The notes beneath the pieces were generated by a model. That model saw only the letters and a list, made by a program, of their open reading frames with translations, ran no database searches and was not told where the DNA came from. Source: Limnovirga soli (GTDB lineage: Bacteria > Bacteroidota > Bacteroidia > Chitinophagales > Chitinophagaceae). Taken from it: a stretch of 64,000 nt of DNA. The position numbers and the translations under genes were made by a program. Position 1 is the first letter of the stretch; each line of letters opens with the position of its first letter. This document shows, one piece after another, positions 8,606 through 18,022 of the stretch. The stretch is from the NCBI RefSeq assembly GCF_013106755.1, contig NZ_WHPF01000015.1:95929-159928 (forward strand), read 5' to 3'.

Positions 8606-10360
8606 TTATTGTATGGCAATTTTACCCATACGCATATCTGTTCTGGCCAGGGCCTTAATATGACTTGCGGGCAGGTATACATTATTGCCTGCCACAAAGG
8701 CAAAACGCGGCATACAAATAACTTTATCATCGTTTGTAATAACCTGTTTGCGTGTAATAGCTCCATTGGCAAGATCTAAAGACACTGCATATAAAGCTGT
8801 ATTTTTAAAACTGTTATTAATAGCTTTTACCTGTTTTATACTCGTATAATCCTTTACATTGGCATTATCCGTTTTATCATTAAAAAATACAATCAGCTTA
8901 TTATTATTCATAGCCGTAACTACAGATGAATAATAAGGGTAACTGCCTCCGGAGGCAAACATGCCCCCATAATCATAGCTGAAAGAAATACCCATACCCG
9001 GGCCACTAGAACTGGTTCTTATTTGCTCCACCTGTTTTTTAGGTATATTAAATACATTATGTATTTGCCCATCAGTAGAGGTGCTGATCACCATTAAATC
9101 GCTATTGGTAAATGTATAGGTAGAAACACTTCTGGATCTTGACATATGTGTTACCGGATCATAGTCAAAAGTTGTATAATAGGTATGTTTAAATTGATAC
9201 GATTCTGCCGTAATCCAAATATCGTTGGTAGCAGGTGAATAATCTACCGATCGTATTTTATAACTATTATTAAATACAGGGTCATCCTCATCATCATCCT
9301 TTTTGCTTTTCTTATTTTTTGCCTTATCATCATCATCGTCATCCTCCAGTGGCTCATCAGGTATATTACTAATCATATCTTTCGAAATTTCTTTCATCGA
9401 ACTCTGCACCATTTTGCCACTTGCTACATCTATCTTATTAATGTAAATGCCATTCAATAATTTTTTATCACTGGCATTACTATAAAATCCGGCCAGTAAA
9501 ATCTGCCCGTTGGGCAGGCTTATTATTTTGCCTCCAATGGTAAAGGTACCCTGTGTATCAAAATCAAAATCGGCTTCTTTAACACCTTTGGTATTATACT
9601 TGGCTAACAGGTATTTTTTAAATACGGGTATTTGCTTTTTTCTTTTAGTGGGCACCATTTCAAATTTTTTGGCCAGTATTAAAAACTTGCCATCAACAGT
9701 AGGTACAATATCTTCCAGCGAGTAGGTGGCAGGATCGTCTTTTATTTTAATGTTACAGCCAAGTTTCTTATTTAATTTATCATCAAATACAGTTACATCC
9801 AGTAAATTGGTAGCATTATCATGTGCCTTAACGCTGGTAATTACCATCCATCTGGTGGAGTCGGGTGTAGGCTTTACAATAAAATCAACATCATCCCTAT
9901 CCGATTCCAGGTACCAGGAACCCAATTCTTTTAATTGGCCAGTTAATTCTCCCGTACTTCCATCAATTGCAGATCCATATAAATGAAAATAATTTTCCCT
10001 TTTGTCGTAATGGCTGGCAAAAACATAAAGTGTATTTTTTAACGGCTGCATACTGTTAAAAGAAACATCTTTCAGGTCTTTCCCATAATCCTTCTCATAT
10101 AATTTTGTGAAGTTCTTATCAAATTTTACCAGCTTGTAGGCCGTTTTAAGCGTTGCGCCAATTACAAAATAACTCTTCACCCGCATTTCACCTTCCAGAA
10201 AATATACACCGCTATTATCAGCATGTATAAGATCCATATCTACCGTACTTTTCCTCATTTTGGTATCATCACCCCAGGTAGCTGTATAATTTTGGGCAAA
10301 TAGTTGAGACCCTGCAAATACAAAACACAACAACACAATTTTTTTTATCAGGTTCGGCAT
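8606..10360 (-). CDS. secreted protein of unknown function, large soluble type
   Basis: The start is placed at 10360 because MPNLIKKIVLLCFVFAGSQLFAQ is a clean Sec signal; the frame extends 26 codons further up but those residues precede the signal. The mature protein, about 560 residues, is rich in beta strands with repeated short patterns such as KFLILAKKFE, GQILLAGFYS and NDIWITAE, which suggests a propeller-like fold. Near the middle there is an acidic and basic low-complexity stretch (DEPLEDDDDDDK..KSKKDDDEDD) that is probably a disordered or cation-binding loop. I do not recognise a named family. It sits alone on its strand, convergent with the PepSY-like gene and divergent from pyrF. 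Confidence 0.75.
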   Translation of the reverse strand: MPNLIKKIVLLCFVFAGSQLFAQNYTATWGDDTKMRKSTVDMDLIHADNSGVYFLEGEMRVKSYFVIGATLKTAYKLVKFDKNFTKLYEKDYGKDLKDVSFNSMQPLKNTLYVFASHYDKRENYFHLYGSAIDGSTGELTGQLKELGSWYLESDRDDVDFIVKPTPDSTRWMVITSVKAHDNATNLLDVTVFDDKLNKKLGCNIKIKDDPATYSLEDIVPTVDGKFLILAKKFEMVPTKRKKQIPVFKKYLLAKYNTKGVKEADFDFDTQGTFTIGGKIISLPNGQILLAGFYSNASDKKLLNGIYINKIDVASGKMVQSSMKEISKDMISNIPDEPLEDDDDDDKAKNKKSKKDDDEDDPVFNNSYKIRSVDYSPATNDIWITAESYQFKHTYYTTFDYDPVTHMSRSRSVSTYTFTNSDLMVISTSTDGQIHNVFNIPKKQVEQIRTSSSGPGMGISFSYDYGGMFASGGSYPYYSSVVTAMNNNKLIVFFNDKTDNANVKDYTSIKQVKAINNSFKNTALYAVSLDLANGAITRKQVITNDDKVICMPRFAFVAGNNVYLPASHIKALARTDMRMGKIAIQ

Positions 10361-10487
10361 ATAAATCTTGTTTTTTAATTCTATTCCAATTAGTTCTCCA
10401 AGGTAATATCTACCATTAAATAAAACAATTGTTATCAAAAAAATATGACCGGCGGCAAGCCATGCCCAAACATTTTTTAAAACCAGT

Positions 10488-10502
10488 TAACTTTGCACCA
10501 TG
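10488..10502 (+). promoter_or_regulatory. TAnnTTTG -7 box set directly on the pyrF start
   Basis: TAACTTTG at 10488-10495 matches the Bacteroidota -7 consensus and is followed by only CACC before the ATG. Transcription would begin at or within a few bases of the start codon, so the mRNA may be leaderless. No clear -33 TTTG is seen. Confidence 0.5.
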
Positions 10503-11306
10503 AACCGTAATCAGCTGGTAAAACAAATACAGGAAAAGCGTTCCTTTTTATGTGTAGGGTTAGATACAGATCTTACCAAAATACCCAACCACCTAAAAAA
10601 TCATCCCAATGCTATAGTTGCGTTTAACAAAGCCATTATAGATGCTACCAAAGATCATTGTGTTAGTTATAAAATAAATACCGCCTTCTACGAAGCCATG
10701 GGCCTTAAAGGCTGGGCAGCCATGGAAGAAACTGTACAGTATATTCCCGATACCCATCTAAAAATTGCCGATGCCAAACGTGGTGACATTGGCAACACTT
10801 CTTCGCAATACGCCAAAGCCTTTTTCGAAACATTACCATTTGATGCCATTACTGTAGCGCCCTATATGGGCGAGGACAGCATACGCCCTTTTTTGGAATA
10901 TGAGCATAAATGGACCATTGTTTTAGGGCTAACCAGCAACAAAGGCGCTGCCGATTTTGAGTTACAATCCACCGGCAATCAGTTGCTTTATCAAAAAGTG
11001 TTACAAACTGTTGCGCAATGGGGCAACCCCAACAACCTTATGTTTGTGGTGGGCGCTACGCAAGCAACCGAGTTAGCCATTATCAGGCAAATTATCCCCG
11101 ATCATTTTTTACTGGTACCGGGTGTTGGTTTTCAGGGCGGCAGCCTGGAAGAAGTAAGCAAATATGGTTTAAACCAGCAATGCGGCCTGCTTGTAAATGC
11201 CAGCAGGGCTATTATTTATGCCAGCTCTGGCGAAAATTTTGCCACCGAAGCCAAAGAAATTGCGCAACAATATCAAACCGAAATGGGCCAATACCTGCCT
11301 ATGTAA
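10500..11306 (+). CDS. pyrF: orotidine 5'-phosphate decarboxylase
   Basis: Catalyses the last step of UMP synthesis, converting OMP to UMP and CO2 in the cytoplasm. The catalytic block [10 protein letters not shown] is intact, with D91, K93 and D96 forming the Asp-Lys-Asp part of the active site; the phosphate-binding end (VPGVGFQGG) is also visible. At 268 residues it belongs to the longer, type 2 subfamily found in Bacteroidota. The ATG lies four bases after a -7 promoter box. It is monocistronic, with a dispersed repeat after the stop. Confidence 0.97.
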   Translation: MNRNQLVKQIQEKRSFLCVGLDTDLTKIPNHLKNHPNAIVAFNKAIIDATKDHCVSYKINTAFYEAMGLKGWAAMEETVQYIPDTHLKIADAKRGDIGNTSSQYAKAFFETLPFDAITVAPYMGEDSIRPFLEYEHKWTIVLGLTSNKGAADFELQSTGNQLLYQKVLQTVAQWGNPNNLMFVVGATQATELAIIRQIIPDHFLLVPGVGFQGGSLEEVSKYGLNQQCGLLVNASRAIIYASSGENFATEAKEIAQQYQTEMGQYLPM

Positions 11307-11340
11307 GTATATGATTGACCCAACTTAGGTACAACAATAT

Positions 11341-11385
11341 GGCTTTGCTTGCGTCGCACTCTTGTGCGTTCTGCACTTTATGGTG
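11341..11385 (+). repeat. dispersed repeat, single arm with inner flank
   Basis: GGCTTTGCTTGCGTCGCACT is followed by a degenerate GTTCTGCACTTTATGG segment, the inner part seen in full-length copies. It lies in the gap between convergent pyrF and the SGNH gene, sense to pyrF. Confidence 0.8.
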
Positions 11386-11409
11386 CTAATCATACAATTG
11401 CTATCCTTA

Positions 11410-12033
11410 TCACTGTTTAATAATTGCTGCTATCCTATCCGCTACTTCGGCTGCCCAGTAGGCATAAGTTTTACCTGAATAATGCAGGCCATCTGCTGCC
11501 AGGAAACTACTATCGCCCTCTATGGCCCGGCTATGCTGGGTTATGTTAATATAATGTACCCCATATTGTTTGGCAATAGCAGCATTATGGGCGTTAAACG
11601 CATCTATTTCTTTACTAATATTTGGTTTTTTAAGTTGTTGGGCAAATGGAGTAACCCCCCAGTCTGGTATAGAAAGTACCAGCACCCGTTCTGTTTTTAC
11701 TGCTGCAAAATGTATGGCCTTATGCAACAAAAACTCAACATCCTGTTTATATTCCTTAACCGGCAAACCCCGGTATTGGTTGTTTACACCAATAAGCAGG
11801 GTTACAAAATCATATTGGTCATTCAGTTTTGTATGCAAAATTTGTTCGGCCAGTTCAAAAGTGGTAAAACCGGTTTGGGCAATTATTTCAGGTGCATAAA
11901 AATGCAGCCCCTTTTGCCGCAGTAACTGAATGGCCTGGTAAGGAAAGCTTTGATGCAATGGTACTGCTTCGCCAATGGTATAGGAATCGCCCAATGCAAG
12001 CAGGCTAAAATGGTGTTTGGTCATATGCAACAT
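11410..12033 (-). CDS. SGNH/GDSL-type hydrolase
   Basis: A 207-residue esterase-like protein with the family blocks in order: ALGDSYTIGE (block I, nucleophile Ser), LLIGVNNQYRG (block III with Asn) and ADGLHYSGKTYAYWA (block V with Asp and His). There is no signal peptide, so a cytoplasmic place is likely. A second ATG three codons in (12024) is an equally good start. It follows the YciI-like gene by 25 bp on the same strand, so the two are probably co-transcribed. These enzymes hydrolyse esters or thioesters; the natural substrate cannot be told. Confidence 0.88.
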   Translation of the reverse strand: MLHMTKHHFSLLALGDSYTIGEAVPLHQSFPYQAIQLLRQKGLHFYAPEIIAQTGFTTFELAEQILHTKLNDQYDFVTLLIGVNNQYRGLPVKEYKQDVEFLLHKAIHFAAVKTERVLVLSIPDWGVTPFAQQLKKPNISKEIDAFNAHNAAIAKQYGVHYINITQHSRAIEGDSSFLAADGLHYSGKTYAYWAAEVADRIAAIIKQ

Positions 12034-12058
12034 TTAATGGGGCTAATGAATTGATGAT

Positions 12059-12451
12059 TTATTGAAACAGGCAATTTTTTCCCGTCATCCATGGGTGAAT
12101 TTCGGCAGCTAACCGGCCGGCTTCAATGGCTGGGTCAGTTTGCATTAGTTTTTCGCATTCTTCTTTGGAGGCGCATTTCATTATAAAAATGCCCCGCCAA
12201 TCGGTATCATCCAAAAAAGGACCAGCTATCAGCATTTTGCCTTCTTTAACCAAACGGGTAATATTGGCCATATGTCCATCCTGAATTTTTGCAGCAGTTA
12301 CTGAATCCTGCGTACGGTTATTCCCCTTTACCAACATTACAAAATACAACTGAATAGGCTCAAATGGTTTTGCCTGTTGAGTAGTATCTTTTGTTTGGGC
12401 AAACAGGCTGGCCGGTATACACCATAAAATGAACAGGATTGTTTTTTGCAT
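12059..12451 (-). CDS. exported YciI-like protein
   Basis: A 130-residue protein with a signal peptide (MQKTILFILWCIPASLFAQ) and a YCII-type ferredoxin-like domain at about 30-125. Visible family traits are VMLVKGNNR, the HMANITRLVKEGKMLIAGPFLDD helix-strand and the final AEIHPWM, with the conserved His and Asp. YciI-like domains are usually cytoplasmic, so the export signal is a twist found in Bacteroidota. The function is unknown. It heads a probable two-gene unit with the SGNH hydrolase. Confidence 0.82.
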   Translation of the reverse strand: MQKTILFILWCIPASLFAQTKDTTQQAKPFEPIQLYFVMLVKGNNRTQDSVTAAKIQDGHMANITRLVKEGKMLIAGPFLDDTDWRGIFIMKCASKEECEKLMQTDPAIEAGRLAAEIHPWMTGKNCLFQ

Positions 12452-12578
12452 ATGATGACTTTTAGTTCAAATAAAAATACAACAAAACATTGGTGGTTGC
12501 CGGCAGACTTATAATTTTGCGAACATGTGTTAGGAACGTATACTTCATCATGCTGGCATTGCTGCCAGTATTGTTGCA

Positions 12579-12606
12579 GCACAAGAGTGCGACGCAAGTA
12601 AAGCCC
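12579..12606 (-). repeat. dispersed repeat, single arm
   Basis: GCACAAGAGTGCGACGCAAG plus TAAAGCCC. It lies in the divergent gap between the YciI-like gene and the acyl-CoA dehydrogenase gene, so it is not 3' of either. Confidence 0.85.
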
Positions 12607-12693
12607 CCAAATGGCTATATTGCCCGGCTCAAAAAAATAACGAGCTGCCTGTACCGTTCTTAAACGCAATTAACACTTTAATACACTTTTGCT

Positions 12694-13878
12694 ATGGCTG
12701 CCAGAACAGATTTATTTCAATCGCCAGACTATTACCTGCTGGATGAATTGCTTACCGAAGAGCATTTAATGATTAGAGATGCAGTACGTAATTATGTGAA
12801 GAAAGAAATTTCGCCCATTATAGAAGACTATGCACAACGTGCCGAGTTTCCGCAACATATTGTACGCCAAATGGGTGAATTGGGATGCTTTGGACCAACA
12901 GTGCCTGCAGAATATGGCGGCGGCGGGCTAGATTATATTAGCTATGGATTAATGATGCAGGAGCTGGAACGTGGCGATAGTGGTGTACGCTCCACCGCTA
13001 GTGTACAAGGCTCATTGGTAATGTACCCAATTTATGCCTATGGCAATGAAGCCCAACGTCATAAATATTTACCCAAACTGGCCAGCGGCGAATGGCTGGG
13101 CTGTTTTGGACTAACCGAGCCAAACCACGGCAGCGACCCCAGCAGTATGCTTACCAATATTAAAGATGCCGGTGACCATGTTATATTAAATGGTGCAAAA
13201 ATGTGGATTAGCAACGCACCATTTGCTCAGGTAGCCGTGGTGTGGGCCAAAGACGAGGCTGGTATTGTACGCGGTGTTATTGTTGAAAGAGGCATGGAAG
13301 GATTTTCAACCCCTACCACACATGGTAAATGGAGCTTGCGTGCCAGCGCCACAGGTGAGCTGGTTTTTGACAATGTAAAAGTGCCAAAAGAAAATATTTT
13401 GCCCAATGTACAAGGCTTAAAAGGCCCATTGGGTTGTTTATCAAAAGCCCGTTATGGCATTGCCTGGGGTACCCTGGGTGCTGCTATGGATTGCTACGAT
13501 ACCGCATTGCGGTATAGCCAGGAGCGTTATCAATTTGGAAGGGCAATTGGCGGTTTTCAGCTACAGCAGAAAAAACTGGCGGAAATGATTACCGAAATTA
13601 CCAAAGGCCAGTTATTGGTATGGCGCCTGGGTGTATTAATGAGCGAAGGCAGGGCTACCCCTGCACAGGTTAGTATGGCAAAAAGAAATAGTTGCGAAAT
13701 TGCCACCAATATTGCCCGCGATGCACGACAGATGTTAGGTGGCATGGGCATAACCGGCGAATATAGCATTATGCGCCATATGATGAACCTGGAAAGTGTA
13801 ATTACCTACGAAGGCACACACGATATTCACCTGTTGATTACAGGTATGGATATTACCGGTTTGAATGCGTTTAAATAA
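12694..13878 (+). CDS. gcdH: glutaryl-CoA dehydrogenase-type acyl-CoA dehydrogenase
   Basis: A 394-residue FAD flavoprotein. The family blocks are intact: VPAEYGGGGLDYISYG, RSTASVQGSLVMYPI, CFGLTEPNHGSDPSSM (flavin-binding loop) and QMLGGMGITGEY. The catalytic base is E373 in ITYEGTHDIH, the place it occupies in glutaryl-CoA dehydrogenases. The RSTASVQ..LVMYPI and LTEPNHGSDP blocks are closer to glutaryl-CoA dehydrogenase than to short- or medium-chain enzymes. The enzyme oxidises and decarboxylates glutaryl-CoA to crotonyl-CoA in lysine and tryptophan breakdown. It is monocistronic with a repeat after the stop. Substrate specificity was inferred from these blocks only. Confidence 0.88.
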   Translation: MAARTDLFQSPDYYLLDELLTEEHLMIRDAVRNYVKKEISPIIEDYAQRAEFPQHIVRQMGELGCFGPTVPAEYGGGGLDYISYGLMMQELERGDSGVRSTASVQGSLVMYPIYAYGNEAQRHKYLPKLASGEWLGCFGLTEPNHGSDPSSMLTNIKDAGDHVILNGAKMWISNAPFAQVAVVWAKDEAGIVRGVIVERGMEGFSTPTTHGKWSLRASATGELVFDNVKVPKENILPNVQGLKGPLGCLSKARYGIAWGTLGAAMDCYDTALRYSQERYQFGRAIGGFQLQQKKLAEMITEITKGQLLVWRLGVLMSEGRATPAQVSMAKRNSCEIATNIARDARQMLGGMGITGEYSIMRHMMNLESVITYEGTHDIHLLITGMDITGLNAFK

Positions 13879-13917
13879 TGAACTTGCTATTATTTGCCAG
13901 GCTAAAAAGCTATCACC

Positions 13918-13944
13918 GGCTTTACTTGCGTCGCACACTTGTAC
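13918..13944 (+). repeat. dispersed repeat, single arm
   Basis: A near-consensus copy 40 bp after the acyl-CoA dehydrogenase stop, in sense orientation. Confidence 0.85.
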
Positions 13945-14015
13945 TGTTGATAACATTATTAGGCAAAAAAAAATTGTGATTATTCATTAAAATAAATTGT
14001 TTAAAATTTCCCTAA

Positions 14016-14561
14016 TTGAACAAAGGCACATCAAATAATTCTATAGACAACACATCCACACATTCCCGTATTTTCTTAATTGGCATGATGGGAACAGGGA
14101 AAAGTTTTTGGTGTAAGAAATTAGCCAAAAAGATAAAATGTGGTGCCTACGATCTTGATTTTTTGGTGGAAACCATGGAAGAAAAAACCATTGCAGAAAT
14201 TTTTGCCGAAGATGGTGAAGCCTACTTTAGAAAAGCAGAAACAAAAATGTTACACAACTTTATCCAAAAGAAAAGCTTTGTACTTGCCACCGGTGGTGGC
14301 ACCCCCTGCTTTAATGATAATATGCAATGGATGAATGCACATGGTGTTACCATTTGGATTGATGAACCTATCCCTATTTTGGTACAACGCCTGCAGGCTG
14401 AAAAAGAACACCGCCCATTAATAGCCAGCCTTTCAGATGATGCACTCGAGACATTTCTTACCAAAAAACTGGAAGAAAGAAAACCTTTCTATGCGCAGGC
14501 TACCTATCATTTTAAAGGGCCTGATATTTCAGAACGTAGCTTTACAAACATAATAGCATAA
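14016..14561 (+). CDS. aroK: shikimate kinase
   Basis: Phosphorylates shikimate at the 3-OH in the chorismate pathway. The Walker A loop GMMGTGKS is at 23-30, the shikimate-binding Asp is in AYDLDFLVE, and LATGGGTPC is the conserved glycine-rich block; the lid arginine is in EHRPLI. The start is unusual: an in-frame TAA at 14013 lies directly before TTG at 14016, and the first ATG is inside the Walker A loop, so a non-ATG start is required and TTG is the best candidate. The 181-residue length is normal for the family. The next gene begins one base after the stop, so the two are coupled. Confidence 0.93.
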   Translation: MNKGTSNNSIDNTSTHSRIFLIGMMGTGKSFWCKKLAKKIKCGAYDLDFLVETMEEKTIAEIFAEDGEAYFRKAETKMLHNFIQKKSFVLATGGGTPCFNDNMQWMNAHGVTIWIDEPIPILVQRLQAEKEHRPLIASLSDDALETFLTKKLEERKPFYAQATYHFKGPDISERSFTNIIA

Positions 14562-14562
14562 T

Positions 14563-14955
14563 ATGAACCGATCTTTTATAATAATTGCGGCCCTGTTGGG
14601 TGCCTGCACAGTGGCTTTAGGCGCTTTTGGAGCACATGCCCTTAAAGACAAACTAACAGAATATACTACAGGCATTTACGAAACTGCAGTAAAATATCAG
14701 TTTTATCATGTATTTGCTTTATTGGCCACCGGCATGTTAATGCAGTATTTTTCAAATAGCTGGATGTTATGGAGTGGCCGGTTATTTATAATAGGTATGC
14801 TGATTTTTTGTGGCTCGCTATACCTGCTTACCTATTTTTTAATTAATGGCAATGAAAGTATGAAATGGCTGGGGGCTATTACCCCAATTGGTGGCCTTTG
14901 CTTTATTGCAGGCTGGGTCTGTATGGCCATAGGTATCATAAAAACACCGGCTTAA
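14563..14955 (+). CDS. DUF423 family membrane protein
   Basis: A 130-residue protein with four hydrophobic segments and the family motif LGAFGAHALKD near residue 20, followed by YETAVKYQFYHVFALL. DUF423 (YgdD/YwdK-like) proteins are small inner-membrane proteins of unknown role. It begins one base after aroK and is likely translated from the same message; this arrangement probably has no metabolic meaning. Confidence 0.9.
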   Translation: MNRSFIIIAALLGACTVALGAFGAHALKDKLTEYTTGIYETAVKYQFYHVFALLATGMLMQYFSNSWMLWSGRLFIIGMLIFCGSLYLLTYFLINGNESMKWLGAITPIGGLCFIAGWVCMAIGIIKTPA

Positions 14956-15168
14956 AGCCTGCTTGCCTTATTTTCAGGCCCAGGTAATTGTATTGAATCA
15001 ATGCATTCTTTTCTTCACTTTTTCCGGGCATTTATTTACCTACCCTAAAACACAACTGTTTTTTTGCAGATAGTGTGCACCTATTTATTGCAACAAGGTT
15101 ATTCTATTTAACCAATCTATGTTTTAGTTATACCTAAGGTGCTATTCACCAGACTACACCCATCAATA

Positions 15169-15203
15169 TTTGCATTTCTGTAACCTTTACACTGTTACTT
15201 TCG
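15169..15203 (+). promoter_or_regulatory. possible promoter of the DUF5686 gene
   Basis: TTTG at 15169 and TACTTTCG (one mismatch to TAnnTTTG) at 15196 are 23 bp apart, and the ATG follows 25 bp later. The spacing is slightly long. Confidence 0.35.
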
Positions 15204-15228
15204 TTGCACTCATCTAATAAAACACCAT

Positions 15229-17763
15229 ATGGCTTTATTTTTACGCACTGCTTGTTGTTTACTTTTTTGCGCCTTGTCTGTCAACGTTTTTGCGGGCAGG
15301 GTATTTGGTAAAATTACTGATGAGAATGGCAATAGCCTGGCCTATGCTTCACTCTTAATAAAGGGCACCAGCAAAGGCACCACTGCCAACAATGAAGGTG
15401 CTTATTTTTTACAATTATCAAAAGGAGAATATACCATTGTTTGCCAATATATTGGCTTTGCAAGAATGGAAAAAACCATTGTAGTTAGCGAGGCAGATTT
15501 GCAGCTAAACTTTGTACTATCTGCCCAACAAACTACCATGAAAGAAGTAATTGTAAAAAGTGGCGGCGAAGACCCAGCATATGAAATTATTCGCAATGCC
15601 ATTAAAAAGAAACCAACCTATAGAGATCCGCTGGATTCCTTTACCTGCGAAGCTTATATAAAAACCCTAATTAAAACCCGCAAACTGCCCAAACGCTTTA
15701 TGGGGCAAAAAATAGAAGACAAAGACAAAAAGGAAAGTGGTCTTGATTCTGCGGGGAAAGGCATCTTATTTTTGTCTGAATCCATTACCAAAATAGCTTA
15801 TAAAAAACCCGACCAAACTAAACTGGAAGTTGTATCAGGCAGGGAAAGTGGTTCAAATGGTTTTGGCTTTAATTTTCCATCGTTTATTAATTTTTATAAA
15901 GAAAATGTAAACGTTTTAACGGCGCAATTTAGTCCGCGTGGCTATGTATCACCCATTGCCGATGCTGCCATGAATTATTACAGGTTTAAATACCTGGGTA
16001 CTTTTTATGAAGATGGCCTGGCCATCAATAAAATTGAAGTTATTCCACGCCGCAAATTTGAACCACTTTTTTCGGGAACGATTAATATTACTGAGGGCGA
16101 CTGGCGCATATATAGCCTGGATTTGCAGTTAACCAAAACTGCCCAATTAGAAATACTGGACACCTTAAACATTAAACAAATTCATGTACCCGTAGGCAAT
16201 GATATTTGGCGAACAAAAGATCAGGTAGTCTATTTTACATTTAACCAATTGGGGGTTGATGCGGTAGGTACTTTTTTAAATGTGTATAATAAGTATGAGC
16301 TTACCCCACAGTTTACCAAAAAGTATTTTAATAAGGTGCTGGTAAAATATGACACAGCCGTTAATAAAAAAACAAAAGCGTATTGGGATTCTATAAGGCC
16401 GGTACAATTGGAACCTGAAGAAGCGAAAGATTACGCCACAAAAGACAGTATTTACCAGTTAAAAAAAGATTCCGCCTTTTCAAAAACCTATATTGACTCT
16501 ATGCGCAAAGCACAGGGTACCATTAAAGTTGGCAAAATTTTATGGACAGGTTATACCCGCAGTAATTACCACCCCAAAAAACCTGTTAGTTTTACCTGGG
16601 AGCCCCTATTAAAAAACCTGCAATATAATACAGCAGAAGGACTGGTTATAAATGTAGCAGGCACCATTCAGCAAAGGGTGTTGGCAACCAGGCAACAAAT
16701 TGCTTTTACCCCACATATACGTTACGGGTTAAGCAATTCGCATTTAAATGCCTGGGCCACATTGGCGTTTAATGGCCGAAGTGTGCAAACAGATGAGGAA
16801 GCTTCCAATAGCAGAAACAGCTTTTTAATTGAAGGTGGTAAAAGAGTATCACAATTCAATAACAGCAATCCAATCAGCCCCTTACTAAACAGCGTTTACA
16901 CCTTATTTGGCAGGGAAAATTATATGAAAACCTATGAAAATAATTTTGCCTCATTCACCTTTAAAAAACGTTTCGATAACGATATTCGGCTAAATGCCAG
17001 TTTATTATACGAAGACCGCATTCCTCTTGCTAATACTACGGATTATTCATTTTCAAAAAACAACAAGGTATTTACTCCAAATTACCCTTTTGAAAAACTG
17101 AATGCGCCCTTTATACCTCATCAGGCAGTTATAGCTACGATGCAACTTCAATATCAGCCGGGGCAACGGTATATGCAATTCCCCAAAAACCGTATTCCAC
17201 TGGGTTCTAAATACCCAACATTTGCATTAGAATACCAGAAAGGTATTAACGGTTTGCTGGGCAGTGATGCCGACTTTGACAAATGGAAATTTTCCTTTTG
17301 GGATGACATGAATTTTAAACTGAAAGGCAAACTTAGTTACCGCATTAGCATGGGTGGATTTCTGAATAACAAACAGGTATTTATACAGGATTACCAGCAT
17401 TTCAACGGCAACCAGTTACTGCTGGCAAGTGAGTACCTAAATAGCTTTCAGCTGGCGCCCTATTATGCCAATAGTACCACCGCTTCATTTTATGCAACTG
17501 CTAACATTGAACATCATTTTAATGGATTATTTACCAATAAAATTCCCTTGTTCCGTCGTTTAAACTGGAATCTTGTGGCTGGTGCCAATGCATTTTATGT
17601 AAACAGCAGTAATAATTATGTAGAAGTTTTTGGCGGCATTGAAAATATTTTAAAAGTCTTCAGGGTAGATGTGGTTTCTTCTTATTTAAATGGCAAAAAC
17701 GGACAAGTAGGTATTCGCATTGGTTTGGGTGGATTATTGGGCAGTGCTATCCGCTTTAATTAA
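15229..17763 (+). CDS. DUF5686 outer-membrane protein with carboxypeptidase-like plug
   Basis: An 844-residue protein with a signal peptide ending near AGR. Residues about 23-105 form a carboxypeptidase-regulatory-like beta sandwich (GRVFGKITDENGNSLAYASLLIKG..KGTTANNEGAY), as at the front of TonB-linked receptors. The rest matches the DUF5686 layout: ..EVIVKSGGEDPAYEIIRNAIKKK.., then FLSESITKIAYKKPDQTKLEVVSGRESG, then a long run of alternating strands to the C-terminus, which ends in IRFN with a terminal aromatic two residues from the end, as in outer-membrane barrels. The function is unknown; family members are thought to be envelope components. It is monocistronic, and a paired repeat follows. 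Confidence 0.85.
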   Translation: MALFLRTACCLLFCALSVNVFAGRVFGKITDENGNSLAYASLLIKGTSKGTTANNEGAYFLQLSKGEYTIVCQYIGFARMEKTIVVSEADLQLNFVLSAQQTTMKEVIVKSGGEDPAYEIIRNAIKKKPTYRDPLDSFTCEAYIKTLIKTRKLPKRFMGQKIEDKDKKESGLDSAGKGILFLSESITKIAYKKPDQTKLEVVSGRESGSNGFGFNFPSFINFYKENVNVLTAQFSPRGYVSPIADAAMNYYRFKYLGTFYEDGLAINKIEVIPRRKFEPLFSGTINITEGDWRIYSLDLQLTKTAQLEILDTLNIKQIHVPVGNDIWRTKDQVVYFTFNQLGVDAVGTFLNVYNKYELTPQFTKKYFNKVLVKYDTAVNKKTKAYWDSIRPVQLEPEEAKDYATKDSIYQLKKDSAFSKTYIDSMRKAQGTIKVGKILWTGYTRSNYHPKKPVSFTWEPLLKNLQYNTAEGLVINVAGTIQQRVLATRQQIAFTPHIRYGLSNSHLNAWATLAFNGRSVQTDEEASNSRNSFLIEGGKRVSQFNNSNPISPLLNSVYTLFGRENYMKTYENNFASFTFKKRFDNDIRLNASLLYEDRIPLANTTDYSFSKNNKVFTPNYPFEKLNAPFIPHQAVIATMQLQYQPGQRYMQFPKNRIPLGSKYPTFALEYQKGINGLLGSDADFDKWKFSFWDDMNFKLKGKLSYRISMGGFLNNKQVFIQDYQHFNGNQLLLASEYLNSFQLAPYYANSTTASFYATANIEHHFNGLFTNKIPLFRRLNWNLVAGANAFYVNSSNNYVEVFGGIENILKVFRVDVVSSYLNGKNGQVGIRIGLGGLLGSAIRFN

Positions 17764-17809
17764 ACATGTATAAACTGCAATAATTGACCCTGCTAAAAGC
17801 CAGTGGCAA

Positions 17810-17931
17810 CGTTACTTGCGTCGCACACTTCAGGGTTCCTCATTCATGGCAGCAATACTAAATAGTTAAGCTTTTATAAAATCATTGCTCAATAAGGTGC
17901 ATCCGTACAAGAGTGCGACGCAAGTAAAGCC
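17810..17931. repeat. full-length dispersed repeat (two facing arms, MITE-like)
   Basis: Left arm 17810-17830 and right arm 17905-17931 are inverted copies. The interior has the CAGGGTTCCTC..CATGGCAGC segment. It lies between convergent genes. Confidence 0.85.
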
Positions 17932-17982
17932 TCATATCTGATTTAAAGCCTGGCTAATAAAATAAATTTTGTTATAGATACA

Positions 17983-18020
17983 TAAATTACCGGCAGCGCA
18001 AATGCACTACCGGTAATTTA
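17983..18020 (-). terminator. hairpin at the end of the DUF1028 gene
   Basis: TAAATTACCGG and CCGGTAATTTA form an 11-bp stem two bases after the stop. The T-run is weak, so this is a probable rather than certain terminator. Confidence 0.5.
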
Positions 18021-18022
18021 AC

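Noticed and set aside
8361..10438. Upstream ATG at 10438 for the secreted unknown gene
   Set aside because: The signal peptide begins at the ATG at 10360; the extra 26 residues would block export.
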